Origin: Saccoglossus kowalevskii
Taxonomy: Eukaryota; Hemichordata; Enteropneusta; Harrimaniidae
Length of the DNA stretch: 47,008 nucleotides
Assembly (NCBI RefSeq): GCF_000003605.2
Contig: NW_003117430.1
Location: forward strand, 1 to 47,008
Direction: 5' to 3'
Numbering within the stretch: position 1 is the first letter of the stretch; each line of letters begins with the position of its first letter. Shown in pieces: positions 1 to 12,078 of the stretch. The notes under the pieces are model-generated. The model searched no databases. It was not told the DNA's origin and saw only the letters and a program-made list of their open reading frames with translations. Made by a program: the position numbers and the translations under genes.

Positions 1-18
1 CAGTAGTTCATCAAGATA
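1..18. other. Irregular left edge of the window
   Basis: The first 14-18 bases only loosely match a type A unit: they resemble CAGTCGTCATTAGAATAGG with several substitutions and one extra base. From about base 19 the match to the array is exact. This could be a noisy read end at a contig tip or a short non-repeat flank. At this length the two cannot be told apart. Confidence 0.5.
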
Positions 19-799
19 GGTAAGTCACAAAAACAGTCGTCATTAGCATAGGTAAGTTTACAAGGGCCGTCATTAGAATAGGCAAGTCACAAAAACAGTC
101 GTCATTAGAATAGGCAAGTCACAAAAACAGTCGTCATTAGAATAGGTAAGTTTACAAGGGCCGTCATTAGAATAGGCAAGTCACAAAAACAGTCGTCATT
201 GGAATAGGTAAGTCACAAAAACAGTCGTCATTAGAATAGGCAAGTCACAAAAACAGTCGTCATTAGCATAGGTAAGTTTACAAGGGCCGTCATTAGAATA
301 TGCAAGTCACAAAAACAGTCGTCATTAGAATAGGTAAGTCACAAAAACAGTCGTCATTAGCATAGGTAAGTTTACAAGGGCCGTCATTAGAATAGGCAAG
401 TCACAAAAACAGTCGTCATTAGAATAGGTAAGTCACTAAAACAGTCGTCATTAGAATAGGCAAGTCACAAAAACAGTCGTCATTAGAATAGGTAAGTTTA
501 CAAAGGCAGTCATTAGATTAGGTAAGTCACAAAAACAGTCGTCATTAGAATAGGCAAGTCACAAAAACAGTCGTCATTAGCATAGGTAAGTTTACAAGGG
601 CCGTCATTAGAATAGGTAAGTCACAAAAACAGTCGTCATTAGAATAGGTAAGTTTACAAAGGCCGTCATTAGCATAGGTAAGTCACAAAAACAGTCGTCA
701 TTAGAATAGGTAAGTCACAAAAACAGTCGTCATTAGAATAGGCAAGTCACAAAAACAGTCGTCATTAGAATAGGTAAGTCACAAAAACAGTCGTCATTA
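19..799 (+). repeat. H-family higher-order block, displaced copy of 9341-10121
   Basis: This block matches the array 9,322 bp further on without a length change. Landmarks line up exactly: TTGGAATAGG near 200 and 9522, GAATATGC at 300 and 9622, CACTAAAAC at 434 and 9756, CATTAGATTAGG at 511 and 9833. The match ends near 800, where this copy continues with a B unit and the other with an A unit. It contains the H-family marker GAATATGC. Confidence 0.85.
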
Positions 800-1175
800 G
801 CATAGGTAAGTTTACAAGGGCCGTCATTAGAATAGGTAAGTCACAAAAACAGTCGTCATTAGCATAGGTAAGTTTACAAAGGCCGTCATTAGAATAGGTA
901 AGTCACAAAAACAGTCGTCATTAGAATAGGTAAGTCACAAAAACAGTTGTCATTAGAATAGGCAAGTCACAAAAACAGTCGTCATTAGCATAGGTAAGTT
1001 TACAAGGGCCGTCATTAGAATAGGTAAGTCACAAAAACAGTCGTCATTAGCATAGGTAAGTTTACAAAGGCCGTCATTAGAATAGGTAAGTCACAAAAAC
1101 AGTCGTCATTAGAATAGGTAAGTCACAAAAACAGTCGTCATTAGAATAGGCAAGTCACAAAAACAGTCGTCATTA
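800..1175 (+). repeat. 188-bp hexamer repeat, two copies
   Basis: Two consecutive hexamers start at 800 and 988, each in the order B(GGG), A, B(AAGG), A, A, A(GCAAG). The first copy has GTTGTC in its fifth unit. A third hexamer begins at 1176 but its third unit is the GGG subtype, so the pattern breaks there. Confidence 0.9.
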
Positions 1176-2460
1176 GCATAGGTAAGTTTACAAGGGCCGT
1201 CATTAGAATAGGTAAGTCACAAAAACAGTCGTCATTAGCATAGGTAAGTTTACAAGGGCCGTCATTAGAATAGGCAAGTCACAAAAACAGTCGTCATTAG
1301 CATAGGTAAGTTTACAAAGGCCGTCATTAGAATAGGTAAGTCACAAAAACAGTCGTCATTAGAATAGGTAAGTCACAAAAACAGTCGTCATTAGAATAGG
1401 TAGGTCACAAAAACAGTCGTCATTAGAATAGGTAAGTCACAAAAACAGTCGTCATTAGAATAGGCAAGTCACAAAAACAGTCGTCATTAGCATAGGTAAG
1501 TTTACAAGGGCCATCATTAGAATAGGTAAGTCACAGAAACAGTCGTCATTAGCATAGGTAAGTTTACAAAGGCCGTCATTAGAATAGGTAAGTCACAAAA
1601 ACAGTCGTCATTAGAATAGGTAAGTCACAGAAACAGTCGTCATTAGAATAGGCAAGTCACAAAAACAGTCGTCATTAGAATAGGCAAGTCACAAAAACAG
1701 TCGTCATTAGCATAGATAAGTTTACAAGGGCCGTCATTAGAATAGGCAAGTCACAAAAACAGTCGTCATTAGCATAGGTAAGTTTACAAAGGCCGTCATT
1801 AGAATAGGTAAGTCACAAAAACAGTCGTCATTAGAATAGGTAAGTCACAAAAACAGTTGTCATTAGAATAGGCAAGTCACAAAAACAGTCGTCATTAGCA
1901 TAGGTAAGTTTACAAGGGCCGTCATTAGAATAGGCAAGTCACAAAAACAGTCGTCATTAGCATAGGTAAGTTTACAAAGGCCGTCATTAGAATAGGTAAG
2001 TCACAAAAACAGTCGTCATTAGAATAGGTAAGTCACAAAAACAGTCGTCATTAGAATAAGTAAGTCACAAAAACAGTCGTCATTAGAATAGGTAAGTCAC
2101 AAAAACAGTCGTCATTAGAATAGGCAAGTCACAAAAACAGTCGTCATTAGAATAGGTAAGTCACAAAAACAGTCGTCATTAGCATAGGTAAGTTTATAAA
2201 GGGCCGTCATTAGAATAGGCAAGTCACAAAAACAGTTGTCATTAGAATAGGCAAGTCACAAAAACAGTTGTCATTAGAATAGGCAAGTCACAAAACAGTC
2301 GTCATTAGCATAGGTAAGTTTACAAGGGCCGTCATTAGAATAGGTAAGTTTACAAAACAGTCGTCATTAGAATAGGTAAGTTACAAAAACAGTCGTCATT
2401 AGAATAGGTTAGTCACAAAAACAGTTGTCATTAGAATAGGCAAGTCACAAAAACAGTCGT
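1176..2460 (+). repeat. Mixed H-family units with an irregular tract near 2190-2400
   Basis: The stretch is A and B units with H-type variants such as GGTAGGT, AAGTAAG, GTTGTC and CACAG. Between about 2190 and 2400 there are several small length changes: TTTATAAAGGGCC, CACAAAACAG, a hybrid TTTACAAAACAGTCG unit and GTAAGTTACAAAAAC. That tract lies just before the P block starting at 2461, so it may be a recombination joint or a poorly resolved part of the assembly. Confidence 0.8.
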
Positions 2461-3909
2461 CATTAACATAGGTAAGTTTACAAGGGCCATCATTAGAATA
2501 GGTAAGTCACAGAAACAGTCGTCATTAGCATAGGTAAGTTTACAAAGGCCGTCATTAGAATAGGTAAGTCACAAAAACAGTCGTCATTAGAATAGATAAG
2601 TCACAAAAACAGTCGTCATTAGAATAGGTAAGTCACAAAAACAGTCGTCATTAGAATAGGCAAGTCACAAAAACAGTCGTCATTAGAATAGGTAAGTCAC
2701 AAAAACAGTCTTTATTAGAATAGGCAAGTCACAAAAACAGTCGTCATTAGCATGGGTAAGTTTACAAGGGCCGTCATTAGGTTAAGTAAGTCACAAAAAC
2801 AGTCGTCATTAGCATAGGTAAGTTTACAAGGGCCATCATTAGAATAGGTAAGTCACAGAAACAGTCGTCATTAGCATAGGTAAGTTTACAAAGGCCGTCA
2901 TTAGAATAGGTAAGTCACAAAAACAGTCGTCATTAGAATAGATAAGTCACAAAAACAGTCGTCATTAGAATAGGTAAGTCACAAAAACAGTCGTCATTAG
3001 AATAGGCAAGTCACAAAAACAGTCGTCATTAGAATAGGTAAGTCACAAAAACAGTCGTCATTAGCATAGGTAAGTTTACAAGGGCCGTCATTAGGTTAAG
3101 TAAGTCACAAAAACAGTCGTCATTAGCATGGGTAAGTTTACAAAGGTCGTCATTAGAATAGGTAAGTCACAAAAACAGTCGTCATTAGAATAGGTAAGTC
3201 ACAAAAACAGTCTTCATTAGAATAGGCAAGTCACAAAAACAGTCGTCATTAGCATAGGTAAGTTTACAAGGGCCGTCATTAGGTTAGGTAAGTCACAAAA
3301 ACAGTCGTCATTAGCATGGGTAAGTTTACAAAGGCCGTCATTAGAATAGGTAAGTCACAAAAACAGTCGTCATTAGCATAGGTAAGTTTACAAAGGCCGT
3401 CATTAGAATAGGTAAGTCACAAAAACAGTCGTCATTAGCATAGGTAAGTTTACAAAGGCCGTCATTAGAATAGGTAAGTCACAAAAACAGTCATTAGAAT
3501 AGGTAAGTTTACAAGGGCAGTCATTTGCATAGGTAAGTTTACAAAGGCCGTCATTAGAATAGGTAAGTCACAAAAACAGTCATCATTAGCATAGGTAAGT
3601 TTACAAAGGCCGTCATTAGAATAGGTAAGTCACAAAAACAGTCGTCATTAGAATAGGTAAGTCACAAAAACAGTCGTCATTAGCATAGGTAAGTTTACAA
3701 AGGCCGTCATTAGAATAGGTAAGTCACAAAAACAGTCGTCATTAGAATAGGTAAGTCACAAAAACAGTCGTCATTAGAATAGGCAAGTCACAAAAACAGT
3801 CGTCATTAGAATAGGTAAGTCACAAAAACAGTCGTCATTAGTATAGGTAAGTTTACAAGGGCCGTCATTAGAATAGGTAAGTCACAAAAACAGTCGTCAT
3901 TAGAATAGG
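2461..3909 (+). repeat. P-family block, copy 1
   Basis: This is a full-length P block with, in order, CATTAACATAGG, GGCCATC, CACAG, GATAAG, GTCTTTATT, GCATGGG, GGTTAAG, a second GGCCATC module, GGTTAGG, CATTTGCAT (3522) and GTATAGG (3841). The first part is an internal tandem duplication of 346 bp (2461 and 2807). The whole block recurs at 4717-6165 with an offset of 2,256 bp; every landmark I checked aligns with no indel. Confidence 0.9.
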
Positions 3910-4716
3910 TAAGTTTACAAAAACAGTCGTCATTAGAATAGGTAAGTCACAAAAACAGTCATTAGAATAGGTAAGTTTACAAGGGCAGTCGTCATTTGCA
4001 TAGGTAAGTTTACAAAGGCCGTCATTAGAATAGGTAAGTCACAAAAACAGTCGTCATTAGAATAGGTAAGTCACAAAAACAGTCGTCATTAGCATAGGTA
4101 AGTTTACAAGGGCCGTCATTAGAATAGGCAAGTCACAAAAACAGTCGTCATTAGAATAGGCAAGTCACAAAAACAGTCGTCATTAGAATAGGTAAGTTTA
4201 CAAGGGCCGTCATTAGAATAGGCAAGTCACAAAAACAGTCGTCATTAGAATAGGCAAGTCACAAAAACAGTCGTCATTAGAATAGGTAAGTCACAAAAAC
4301 ACTCGTCATTAGCATAGGTAAGTTTACAAGGGCCGTCATTAGAATAGGCAAGTCACAAAAACAGTCGTCATTAGAATAGGCAAGTCACAAAAACAGTCGT
4401 CATTAGAATAGGTAAGTTTACAAGGGCCGTCATTAGAATAGGCAAGTCACAAAAACAGTCGTCATTAGAATAGGTAAGTCACAAAAACAGTCGTCATTAG
4501 AATAGGCAAGTCACAAAAACAGTCGTCATTAGAATAGGTAAGTCACAAAAACAGTCGTCATTAGAATAGGCAAGTCACAAAAACAGTCGTCATTAGAATA
4601 GGTAAGTTTACAAAGGCATTCATTAGAATAGGTAAGTCACACAAACAGTCGTCATTAGAATAGGCAAGTCACAAAAACAGTCGTCATTAGAATATGCAAG
4701 TCACAAAAACAGTCGT
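3910..4716 (+). repeat. Junction tract with hybrid monomers between two P blocks
   Basis: At 3910 the sequence leaves the P duplication through a hybrid unit with a B-type left half (GTTTACAA) and an A-type right half (AAACAGTCGTC). A second CATTTGCAT unit at 3993 follows a hybrid GGGCAGTCGTC unit, 471 bp after the first. The remainder is mostly alternating GGCAAG and GGTAAG type A units. At 4615 lies GGCATTC followed by CACACAAACAG, a landmark shared with 12663, 25096, 28733 and 37116. The usual 228 bp from that landmark to the P block is only 102 bp here, a loss of 126 bp, which equals four units. Confidence 0.8.
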
Positions 4717-6165
4717 CATTAACATAGGTAAGTTTACAAGGGCCATCATTAGAATAGGTAAGTCACAGAAACAGTCGTCATTAGCATAGGTAAGTTTACA
4801 AAGGCCGTCATTAGAATAGGTAAGTCACAAAAACAGTCGTCATTAGAATAGATAAGTCACAAAAACAGTCGTCATTAGAATAGGTAAGTCACAAAAACAG
4901 TCGTCATTAGAATAGGCAAGTCACAAAAACAGTCGTCATTAGAATAGGTAAGTCACAAAAACAGTCTTTATTAGAATAGGCAAGTCACAAAAACAGTCGT
5001 CATTAGCATGGGTAAGTTTACAAGGGCCGTCATTAGGTTAAGTAAGTCACAAAAACAGTCGTCATTAGCATAGGTAAGTTTACAAGGGCCATCATTAGAA
5101 TAGGTAAGTCACAGAAACAGTCGTCATTAGCATAGGTAAGTTTACAAAGGCCGTCATTAGAATAGGTAAGTCACAAAAACAGTCGTCATTAGAATAGATA
5201 AGTCACAAAAACAGTCGTCATTAGAATAGGTAAGTCACAAAAACAGTCGTCATTAGAATAGGCAAGTCACAAAAACAGTCGTCATTAGAATAGGTAAGTC
5301 ACAAAAACAGTCGTCATTAGCATAGGTAAGTTTACAAGGGCCGTCATTAGGTTAAGTAAGTCACAAAAACAGTCGTCATTAGCATGGGTAAGTTTACAAA
5401 GGTCGTCATTAGAATAGGTAAGTCACAAAAACAGTCGTCATTAGAATAGGTAAGTCACAAAAACAGTCTTCATTAGAATAGGCAAGTCACAAAAACAGTC
5501 GTCATTAGCATAGGTAAGTTTACAAGGGCCGTCATTAGGTTAGGTAAGTCACAAAAACAGTCGTCATTAGCATGGGTAAGTTTACAAAGGCCGTCATTAG
5601 AATAGGTAAGTCACAAAAACAGTCGTCATTAGCATAGGTAAGTTTACAAAGGCCGTCATTAGAATAGGTAAGTCACAAAAACAGTCGTCATTAGCATAGG
5701 TAAGTTTACAAAGGCCGTCATTAGAATAGGTAAGTCACAAAAACAGTCATTAGAATAGGTAAGTTTACAAGGGCAGTCATTTGCATAGGTAAGTTTACAA
5801 AGGCCGTCATTAGAATAGGTAAGTCACAAAAACAGTCATCATTAGCATAGGTAAGTTTACAAAGGCCGTCATTAGAATAGGTAAGTCACAAAAACAGTCG
5901 TCATTAGAATAGGTAAGTCACAAAAACAGTCGTCATTAGCATAGGTAAGTTTACAAAGGCCGTCATTAGAATAGGTAAGTCACAAAAACAGTCGTCATTA
6001 GAATAGGTAAGTCACAAAAACAGTCGTCATTAGAATAGGCAAGTCACAAAAACAGTCGTCATTAGAATAGGTAAGTCACAAAAACAGTCGTCATTAGTAT
6101 AGGTAAGTTTACAAGGGCCGTCATTAGAATAGGTAAGTCACAAAAACAGTCGTCATTAGAATAGG
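4717..6165 (+). repeat. P-family block, copy 2
   Basis: This is the ungapped repeat of 2461-3909 at an offset of 2,256 bp. Matching landmarks include GTCTTTATT at 4965, GGGCAGTCATTTG at 5771 and GTATAGG at 6097. Divergence starts at 6166, where this copy has GGCAAGTC and the first has the hybrid unit. A GAATATGC unit at 4691, normally an H-family marker, sits directly before this block. Confidence 0.9.
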
Positions 6166-7170
6166 CAAGTCACAAAAACAGTCGTCATTAGCATAGGTAA
6201 GTTTACAAGGGCCGTCATTAGAATAGGTAAGTCACAAAAACAGTCGTCATTAGAATAGGTAAGTTTACAAAGGCCGTCATTAGCATAGGTAAGTCACAAA
6301 AACAGTCGTCATTAGAATAGGTAAGTCACAAAAACAGTCGTCATTAGAATAGGCAAGTCACAAAAACAGTCGTCATTAGAATAGGTAAGTCACAAAAACA
6401 GTCGTCATTAGAATAGGTAAGTTTACAAAACAGTCGTCATTAGAATAGGTAAGTCACAAAAACAGTCGTCATTAGCATAGGTAAGTTTACAAGGGCCGTC
6501 ATTAGAATAGGTAAGTCACAAAAACAGTCGTCATTAGAATAGGTAAGTTTACAAAGGCCGTCATTAGCATAGGTAAGTCACAAAAACAGTCGTCATTAGA
6601 ATAGGTAAGTCACAAAAACAGTCGTCATTAGAATAGGTAAGTCACAAAAACAGTTGTCATTAGAATAGGCAAGTCACAAAAACAGTCGTCATTAGCATAG
6701 GTAAGTTTACAAGGGCCGTCATTAGAATAGGCAAGTCACAAAAACAGTCGTCATTAGAATAGGTAAGTCACAAAAACAGTCGTCATTAGAATAAGTAAGT
6801 CACAAAAACAGTCGTCATTAGAATAGGTAAGTCACAAAAACAGTCGTCATTAGAATAGGCAAGTCACAAAAACAGTCGTCATTAGAATAGGTAAGTCACA
6901 AAAACAGTCGTCATTAGCATAGGTAAGTTTATAAGGGCCGTCATTAGAATAGGCAAGTCACAAAAACAGTCGTCATTAGAATAGGCAAGTCACAAAAACA
7001 GTCGTCATTAGAATAGGTAAGTTTACAAGGGCCGTCATTAGAATAGGCAAGTCACAAAAACAGTCGTCATTGGAATAGGTAAGTCACAAAAACAGTCGTC
7101 ATTAGAATAGGCAAGTCACAAAAACAGTCGTCATTAGCATAGGTAAGTTTACAAGGGCCGTCATTAGAAT
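6166..7170 (+). repeat. H-family units leading into the first H run
   Basis: A and B units with H-type features: GCAT-initial type A units after a GAAT-initial B(AAGG), an AAGTAAG unit and TTTATAAGGG at 6931. A hybrid A/B unit (GTTTACAAAACAGTCG) lies at 6421-6436. TTTATAAGGG is 240 bp before the next GAATATGC marker, a spacing repeated at 8156 and 19683. Confidence 0.8.
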
Positions 7171-10100
7171 ATGCAAGTCACAAAAACAGTCGTCATTAGA
7201 ATAGGTAAGTCACAAAAACAGTCGTCATTAGAATAGGTAAGTTTACAAGGGCCGTCATTAGAATAGGCAAGTCACAAAAACAGTCGTCATTAGAATAGGT
7301 AAGTCACAAAAACAGTCGTCATTAGAATAGGCAAGTCACAAAAACAGTCGTCATTAGAATAGGTAAGTTTACAAAGGCAGTCATTAGAATAGGTAAGTCA
7401 TAAAAACAGTCGTCATTAGAATAGGCAAGTCACAAAAACAGTCGTCATTAGCATAGGTAAGTTACAAGGGCCGTCATTAGAATAGGTAAGTCACAGAAAC
7501 AGTCGTCATTAGCATAGGTAAGTTTACAAAGGCCGTCATTAGAATAGGTAAGTCACAAAAACAGTCGTCATTAGAATAGGTAAGTCACAGAAACAGTCGT
7601 CATTAGAATAGGCAAGTCACAAAAACAGTCGTCATTAGAATAGGCAAGTCACAAAAACAGTCGTCATTAGCATAGGTAAGTTTACAAGGGCCGTCATTAG
7701 AATAGGCAAGTCACAAAAACAGTCGTCATTAGCATAGGTAAGTTTACAAAGGCCGTCATTAGAATAGGTAAGTCACAAAAACAGTCGTCATTAGAATAGG
7801 TAAGTCACAAAAACAGTTGTCATTAGAATAGGCAAGTCACAAAAACAGTCGTCATTAGCATAGGTAAGTTTACAAGGGCCGTCATTAGAATAGGCAAGTC
7901 ACAAAAACAGTCGTCATTAGCATAGGTAAGTTTACAAAGGCCGTCATTAGAATAGGTAAGTCACAAAAACAGTCGTCATTAGAATAGGTAAGTCACAAAA
8001 ACAGTCGTCATTAGAATAAGTAAGTCACAAAAACAGTCGTCATTAGAATAGGTAAGTCACAAAAACAGTCGTCATTAGAATAGGCAAGTCACAAAAACAG
8101 TCGTCATTAGAATAGGTAAGTCACAAAAACAGTCGTCATTAGCATAGGTAAGTTTATAAGGGCCGTCATTAGAATAGGCAAGTCACAAAAACAGTCGTCA
8201 TTAGAATAGGCAAGTCACAAAAACAGTCGTCATTAGAATAGGTAAGTTTACAAGGGCCGTCATTAGAATAGGCAAGTCACAAAAACAGTCGTCATTGGAA
8301 TAGGTAAGTCACAAAAACAGTCGTCATTAGAATAGGCAAGTCACAAAAACAGTCGTCATTAGCATAGGTAAGTTTACAAGGGCCGTCATTAGAATATGCA
8401 AGTCACAAAAACAGTCGTCATTAGAATAGGTAAGTCACAAAAACAGTCGTCATTAGCATAGGTAAGTTTACAAGGGCCGTCATTAGAATAGGCAAGTCAC
8501 AAAAACAGTCGTCATTAGAATAGGTAAGTCACAAAAACAGTCGTCATTAGAATAGGCAAGTCACAAAAACAGTCGTCATTAGAATAGGTAAGTTTACAAA
8601 GGCAGTCATTAGAATAGGTAAGTCACAAAAACAGTCGTCATTAGAATAGGCAAGTCACAAAAACAGTCGTCATTAGCATAGGTAAGTTTACAAGGGCCGT
8701 CATTAGAATAGGTAAGTCACAAAAACAGTCGTCATTAGAATAGGTAAGTTTACAAAGGCCGTCATTAGCATAGGTAAGTCACAAAAACAGTCGTCATTAG
8801 AATAGGTAAGTCACAAAAACAGTCGTCATTAGAATAGGCAAGTCACAAAAACAGTCGTCATTAGAATAGGTAAGTCACAAAAACAGTCGTCATTAGCATA
8901 GGTAAGTTTACAAGGGCCGTCATTAGAATAGGTAAGTCACAAAAACAGTCGTCATTAGCATAGGTAAGTTTACAAAGGCCGTCATTAGAATAGGTAAGTC
9001 ACAAAAACAGTCGTCATTAGAATAGGTAAGTCACAAAAACAGTTGTCATTAGAATAGGTAAGTCACAAAAACAGTCGTCATTAGCATAGGTAAGTTTACA
9101 AGGGCCGTCATTAGAATAGGCAAGTCACAAAAACAGTCGTCATTAGCATAGGTAAGTTTACAAAGGCCGTCATTAGAATAGGTAAGTCACAAAAACAGTC
9201 GTCATTAGAATAGGTAAGTCACAAATACAGTCGTCATTAGAATAGGTAGGTCACAAAAACAGTCGTCATTAGAATAGGTAAGTCACAAAAACAGTCGTCA
9301 TTAGAATAGGCAAGTCACAAAAACAGTCGTCATTAGAATAGGTAAGTCACAAAAACAGTCGTCATTAGCATAGGTAAGTTTACAAGGGCCGTCATTAGAA
9401 TAGGCAAGTCACAAAAACAGTCGTCATTAGAATAGGCAAGTCACAAAAACAGTCGTCATTAGAATAGGTAAGTTTACAAGGGCCGTCATTAGAATAGGCA
9501 AGTCACAAAAACAGTCGTCATTGGAATAGGTAAGTCACAAAAACAGTCGTCATTAGAATAGGCAAGTCACAAAAACAGTCGTCATTAGCATAGGTAAGTT
9601 TACAAGGGCCGTCATTAGAATATGCAAGTCACAAAAACAGTCGTCATTAGAATAGGTAAGTCACAAAAACAGTCGTCATTAGCATAGGTAAGTTTACAAG
9701 GGCCGTCATTAGAATAGGCAAGTCACAAAAACAGTCGTCATTAGAATAGGTAAGTCACTAAAACAGTCGTCATTAGAATAGGCAAGTCACAAAAACAGTC
9801 GTCATTAGAATAGGTAAGTTTACAAAGGCAGTCATTAGATTAGGTAAGTCACAAAAACAGTCGTCATTAGAATAGGCAAGTCACAAAAACAGTCGTCATT
9901 AGCATAGGTAAGTTTACAAGGGCCGTCATTAGAATAGGTAAGTCACAAAAACAGTCGTCATTAGAATAGGTAAGTTTACAAAGGCCGTCATTAGCATAGG
10001 TAAGTCACAAAAACAGTCGTCATTAGAATAGGTAAGTCACAAAAACAGTCGTCATTAGAATAGGCAAGTCACAAAAACAGTCGTCATTAGAATAGGTAAG

Positions 10101-11887
10101 TCACAAAAACAGTCGTCATTAGAATAGGTAAGTCACAAAACAGTCGTCATTAGCATAGGTAAGTTTACAAGGGCCGTCATTAGAATAGGCAAGTCACAAA
10201 ACAGTCGTCATTAGCATAGGTAAGTTTACAAAGGCCGTCATTAGAATAGGTAAGTCACAAAAACAGTCGTCATTAGAATAGGTAAGTCACAAAAACAGTC
10301 GTCATTAGAATAGGTAGGTCACAAAAACAGTCGTCATTAGAATAGGTAAGTCACAAAAACAGTCGTCATTAGAATAGGCAAGTCACAAAAACAGTCGTCA
10401 TTAGAATAGGTAAGTCACAAAAACAGTCGTCATTAGCATAGGTAAGTTTACAAGGGCCGTCATTAGAATAGGCAAGTCACAAAAACAGTCGTCATTAGAA
10501 TAGGCAAGTCACAAAAACAGTCGTCATTAGAATAGGTAAGTTTACTAGGGCCGTCATTAGAATAGGCAAGTCACAAAAACAGTCGTCATTGGAATAGGTA
10601 AGTCACAAAAACAGTCGTCATTAGAATAGGCAAGTCACAAAAACAGTCGTCATTAGCATAGGTAAGTTTACAAGGGCCGTCATTAGAATATGCAAGTCAC
10701 AAAAACAGTCGTCATTAGAATAGGTAAGTCACTAAAACAGTCGTCATTAGAATAGGCAAGTCACAAAAACAGTCGTCATTAGAATAGGTAAGTTTACAAA
10801 GGCAGTCATTAGAATAGGTAAGTCACAAAAACAGTCGTCATTAGAATAGGCAAGTCACAAAAACAGTCGTCATTAGCATAGGTAAGTTTACAAGGGCCGT
10901 CATTAGAATAGGTAAGTCACAAAAACAGTCGTCATTAGAATAGGTAAGTTTACAAAGGCCGTCATTAGCATAGGTAAGTCACAAAAACAGTCGTCATTAG
11001 AATAGGTAAGTCACAAAAACAGTCGTCATTAGAATAGGTAAGTCACAAAAACAGTCGTCATTAGAATAGGCAAGTCACAAAAACAGTCGTCATTAGCATA
11101 GGTAAGTTTACAAGGGCCGTCATTAGAATAGGTAAGTCACAAAAACAGTCGTCATTAGCATAGGTAAGTTTACAAAGGCCGTCATTAGAATAGGTAAGTC
11201 ACAAAAACAGTCGTCATTAGAATAGGTAAGTCACAAAAACAAACAGTCGTCATTAGAATAGGCAAGTCACAAAAACAGTCGTCATTAGCATAGGTAAGTT
11301 TACAAGGGCCGTCATTAGAATAGGTAAGTCACAAAAACAGTCGTCATTAGCATAGGTAAGTTTACAAGGGCCGTCATTAGAATAGGCAAGTCACAAAAAC
11401 AGTCGTCATTAGCATAGGTAAGTTTACAAAGGCCGTCATTAGAATAGGTAAGTCACAAAAACAGTCGTCATTAGAATAGGTAAGTCACAAAAACAGTCGT
11501 CATTAGAATAGGTAGGTCACAAAAACAGTCGTCATTAGAATAGGTAAGTCACAAAAACAGTCGTCATTAGAATAGGCAAGTCACAAAAACAGTCGTCATT
11601 AGAATAGGTAAGTCACAAAAACAGTCGTCATTAGCATAGGTAAGTTTACAAGGGCCGTCATTAGAATAGGCAAGTCACAAAAACAGTCGTCATTAGAATA
11701 GGCAAGTCACAAAAACAGTCGTCATTAGAATAGGTAAGTTTACTAGGGCCGTCATTAGAATAGGCAAGTCACAAAAACAGTCGTCATTGGAATAGGTAAG
11801 TCACAAAAACAGTCGTCATTAGAATAGGCAAGTCACAAAAACAGTCGTCATTAGCATAGGTAAGTTTACAAGGGCCGTCATTAGAAT
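7171..11887 (+). repeat. Run of four H-family higher-order repeats
   Basis: Successive GAATATGC markers (position of ATGC) fall at 7171, 8396, 9622, 10690 and 11888, giving periods of 1225, 1226, 1068 and 1198 bp. Period differences come from added or missing monomers. Internal landmarks keep fixed distances to the marker: TTGGAATAGG lies 100 bp before, and TACTAGGG, where present, 147 bp before (10543, 11741). A shortened GTTACAAGGG unit at 7461 and two CACAAAACAG units at 10134-10202 are small irregularities. Confidence 0.88.
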
Positions 11888-12078
11888 ATGCAAGTCACAA
11901 AAACAGTCGTCATTAGAATAGGTAAGTCACAAAAACAGTCGTCATTAGCATAGGTAAGTTTACAAGGGCCGTCATTAGAATAGGCAAGTCACAAAAACAG
12001 TCGTCATTAGAATAGGTAAGTCACAAAAACAGTCGTCATTAGAATAGGCAAGTCACAAAAACAGTCGTCATTAGAATA
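11232..12078 (+). repeat. Block shared with 30414-31260, carrying a lengthened A unit
   Basis: The block begins with an enlarged type A unit, AAAAACAAACAG, which has four extra bases. The same unusual unit occurs 19,182 bp downstream, and TACTAGGG (11741 and 30923) and GAATATGC (11888 and 31070) keep exactly that offset. Sharing of a rare insertion shows that it is inherited and not a read error. The match ends near 12079, where the order of GGCAAG and B units differs. Confidence 0.85.

Noticed and set aside
3281-3292. TTAGGTTAGG as an arthropod-type telomere repeat (also near 5534, 13710, 29434, 41212, 42745 and 45504)
   Set aside because: Only two TTAGG copies occur. They are produced by the GGTTAGG form of a P-family unit inside the satellite, with no extended telomeric tract.
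8191-8200. Dispersed transposon or retroelement remnants
   Set aside because: No terminal repeats, no target duplications and no non-satellite sequence were found at this or any other point in the window.
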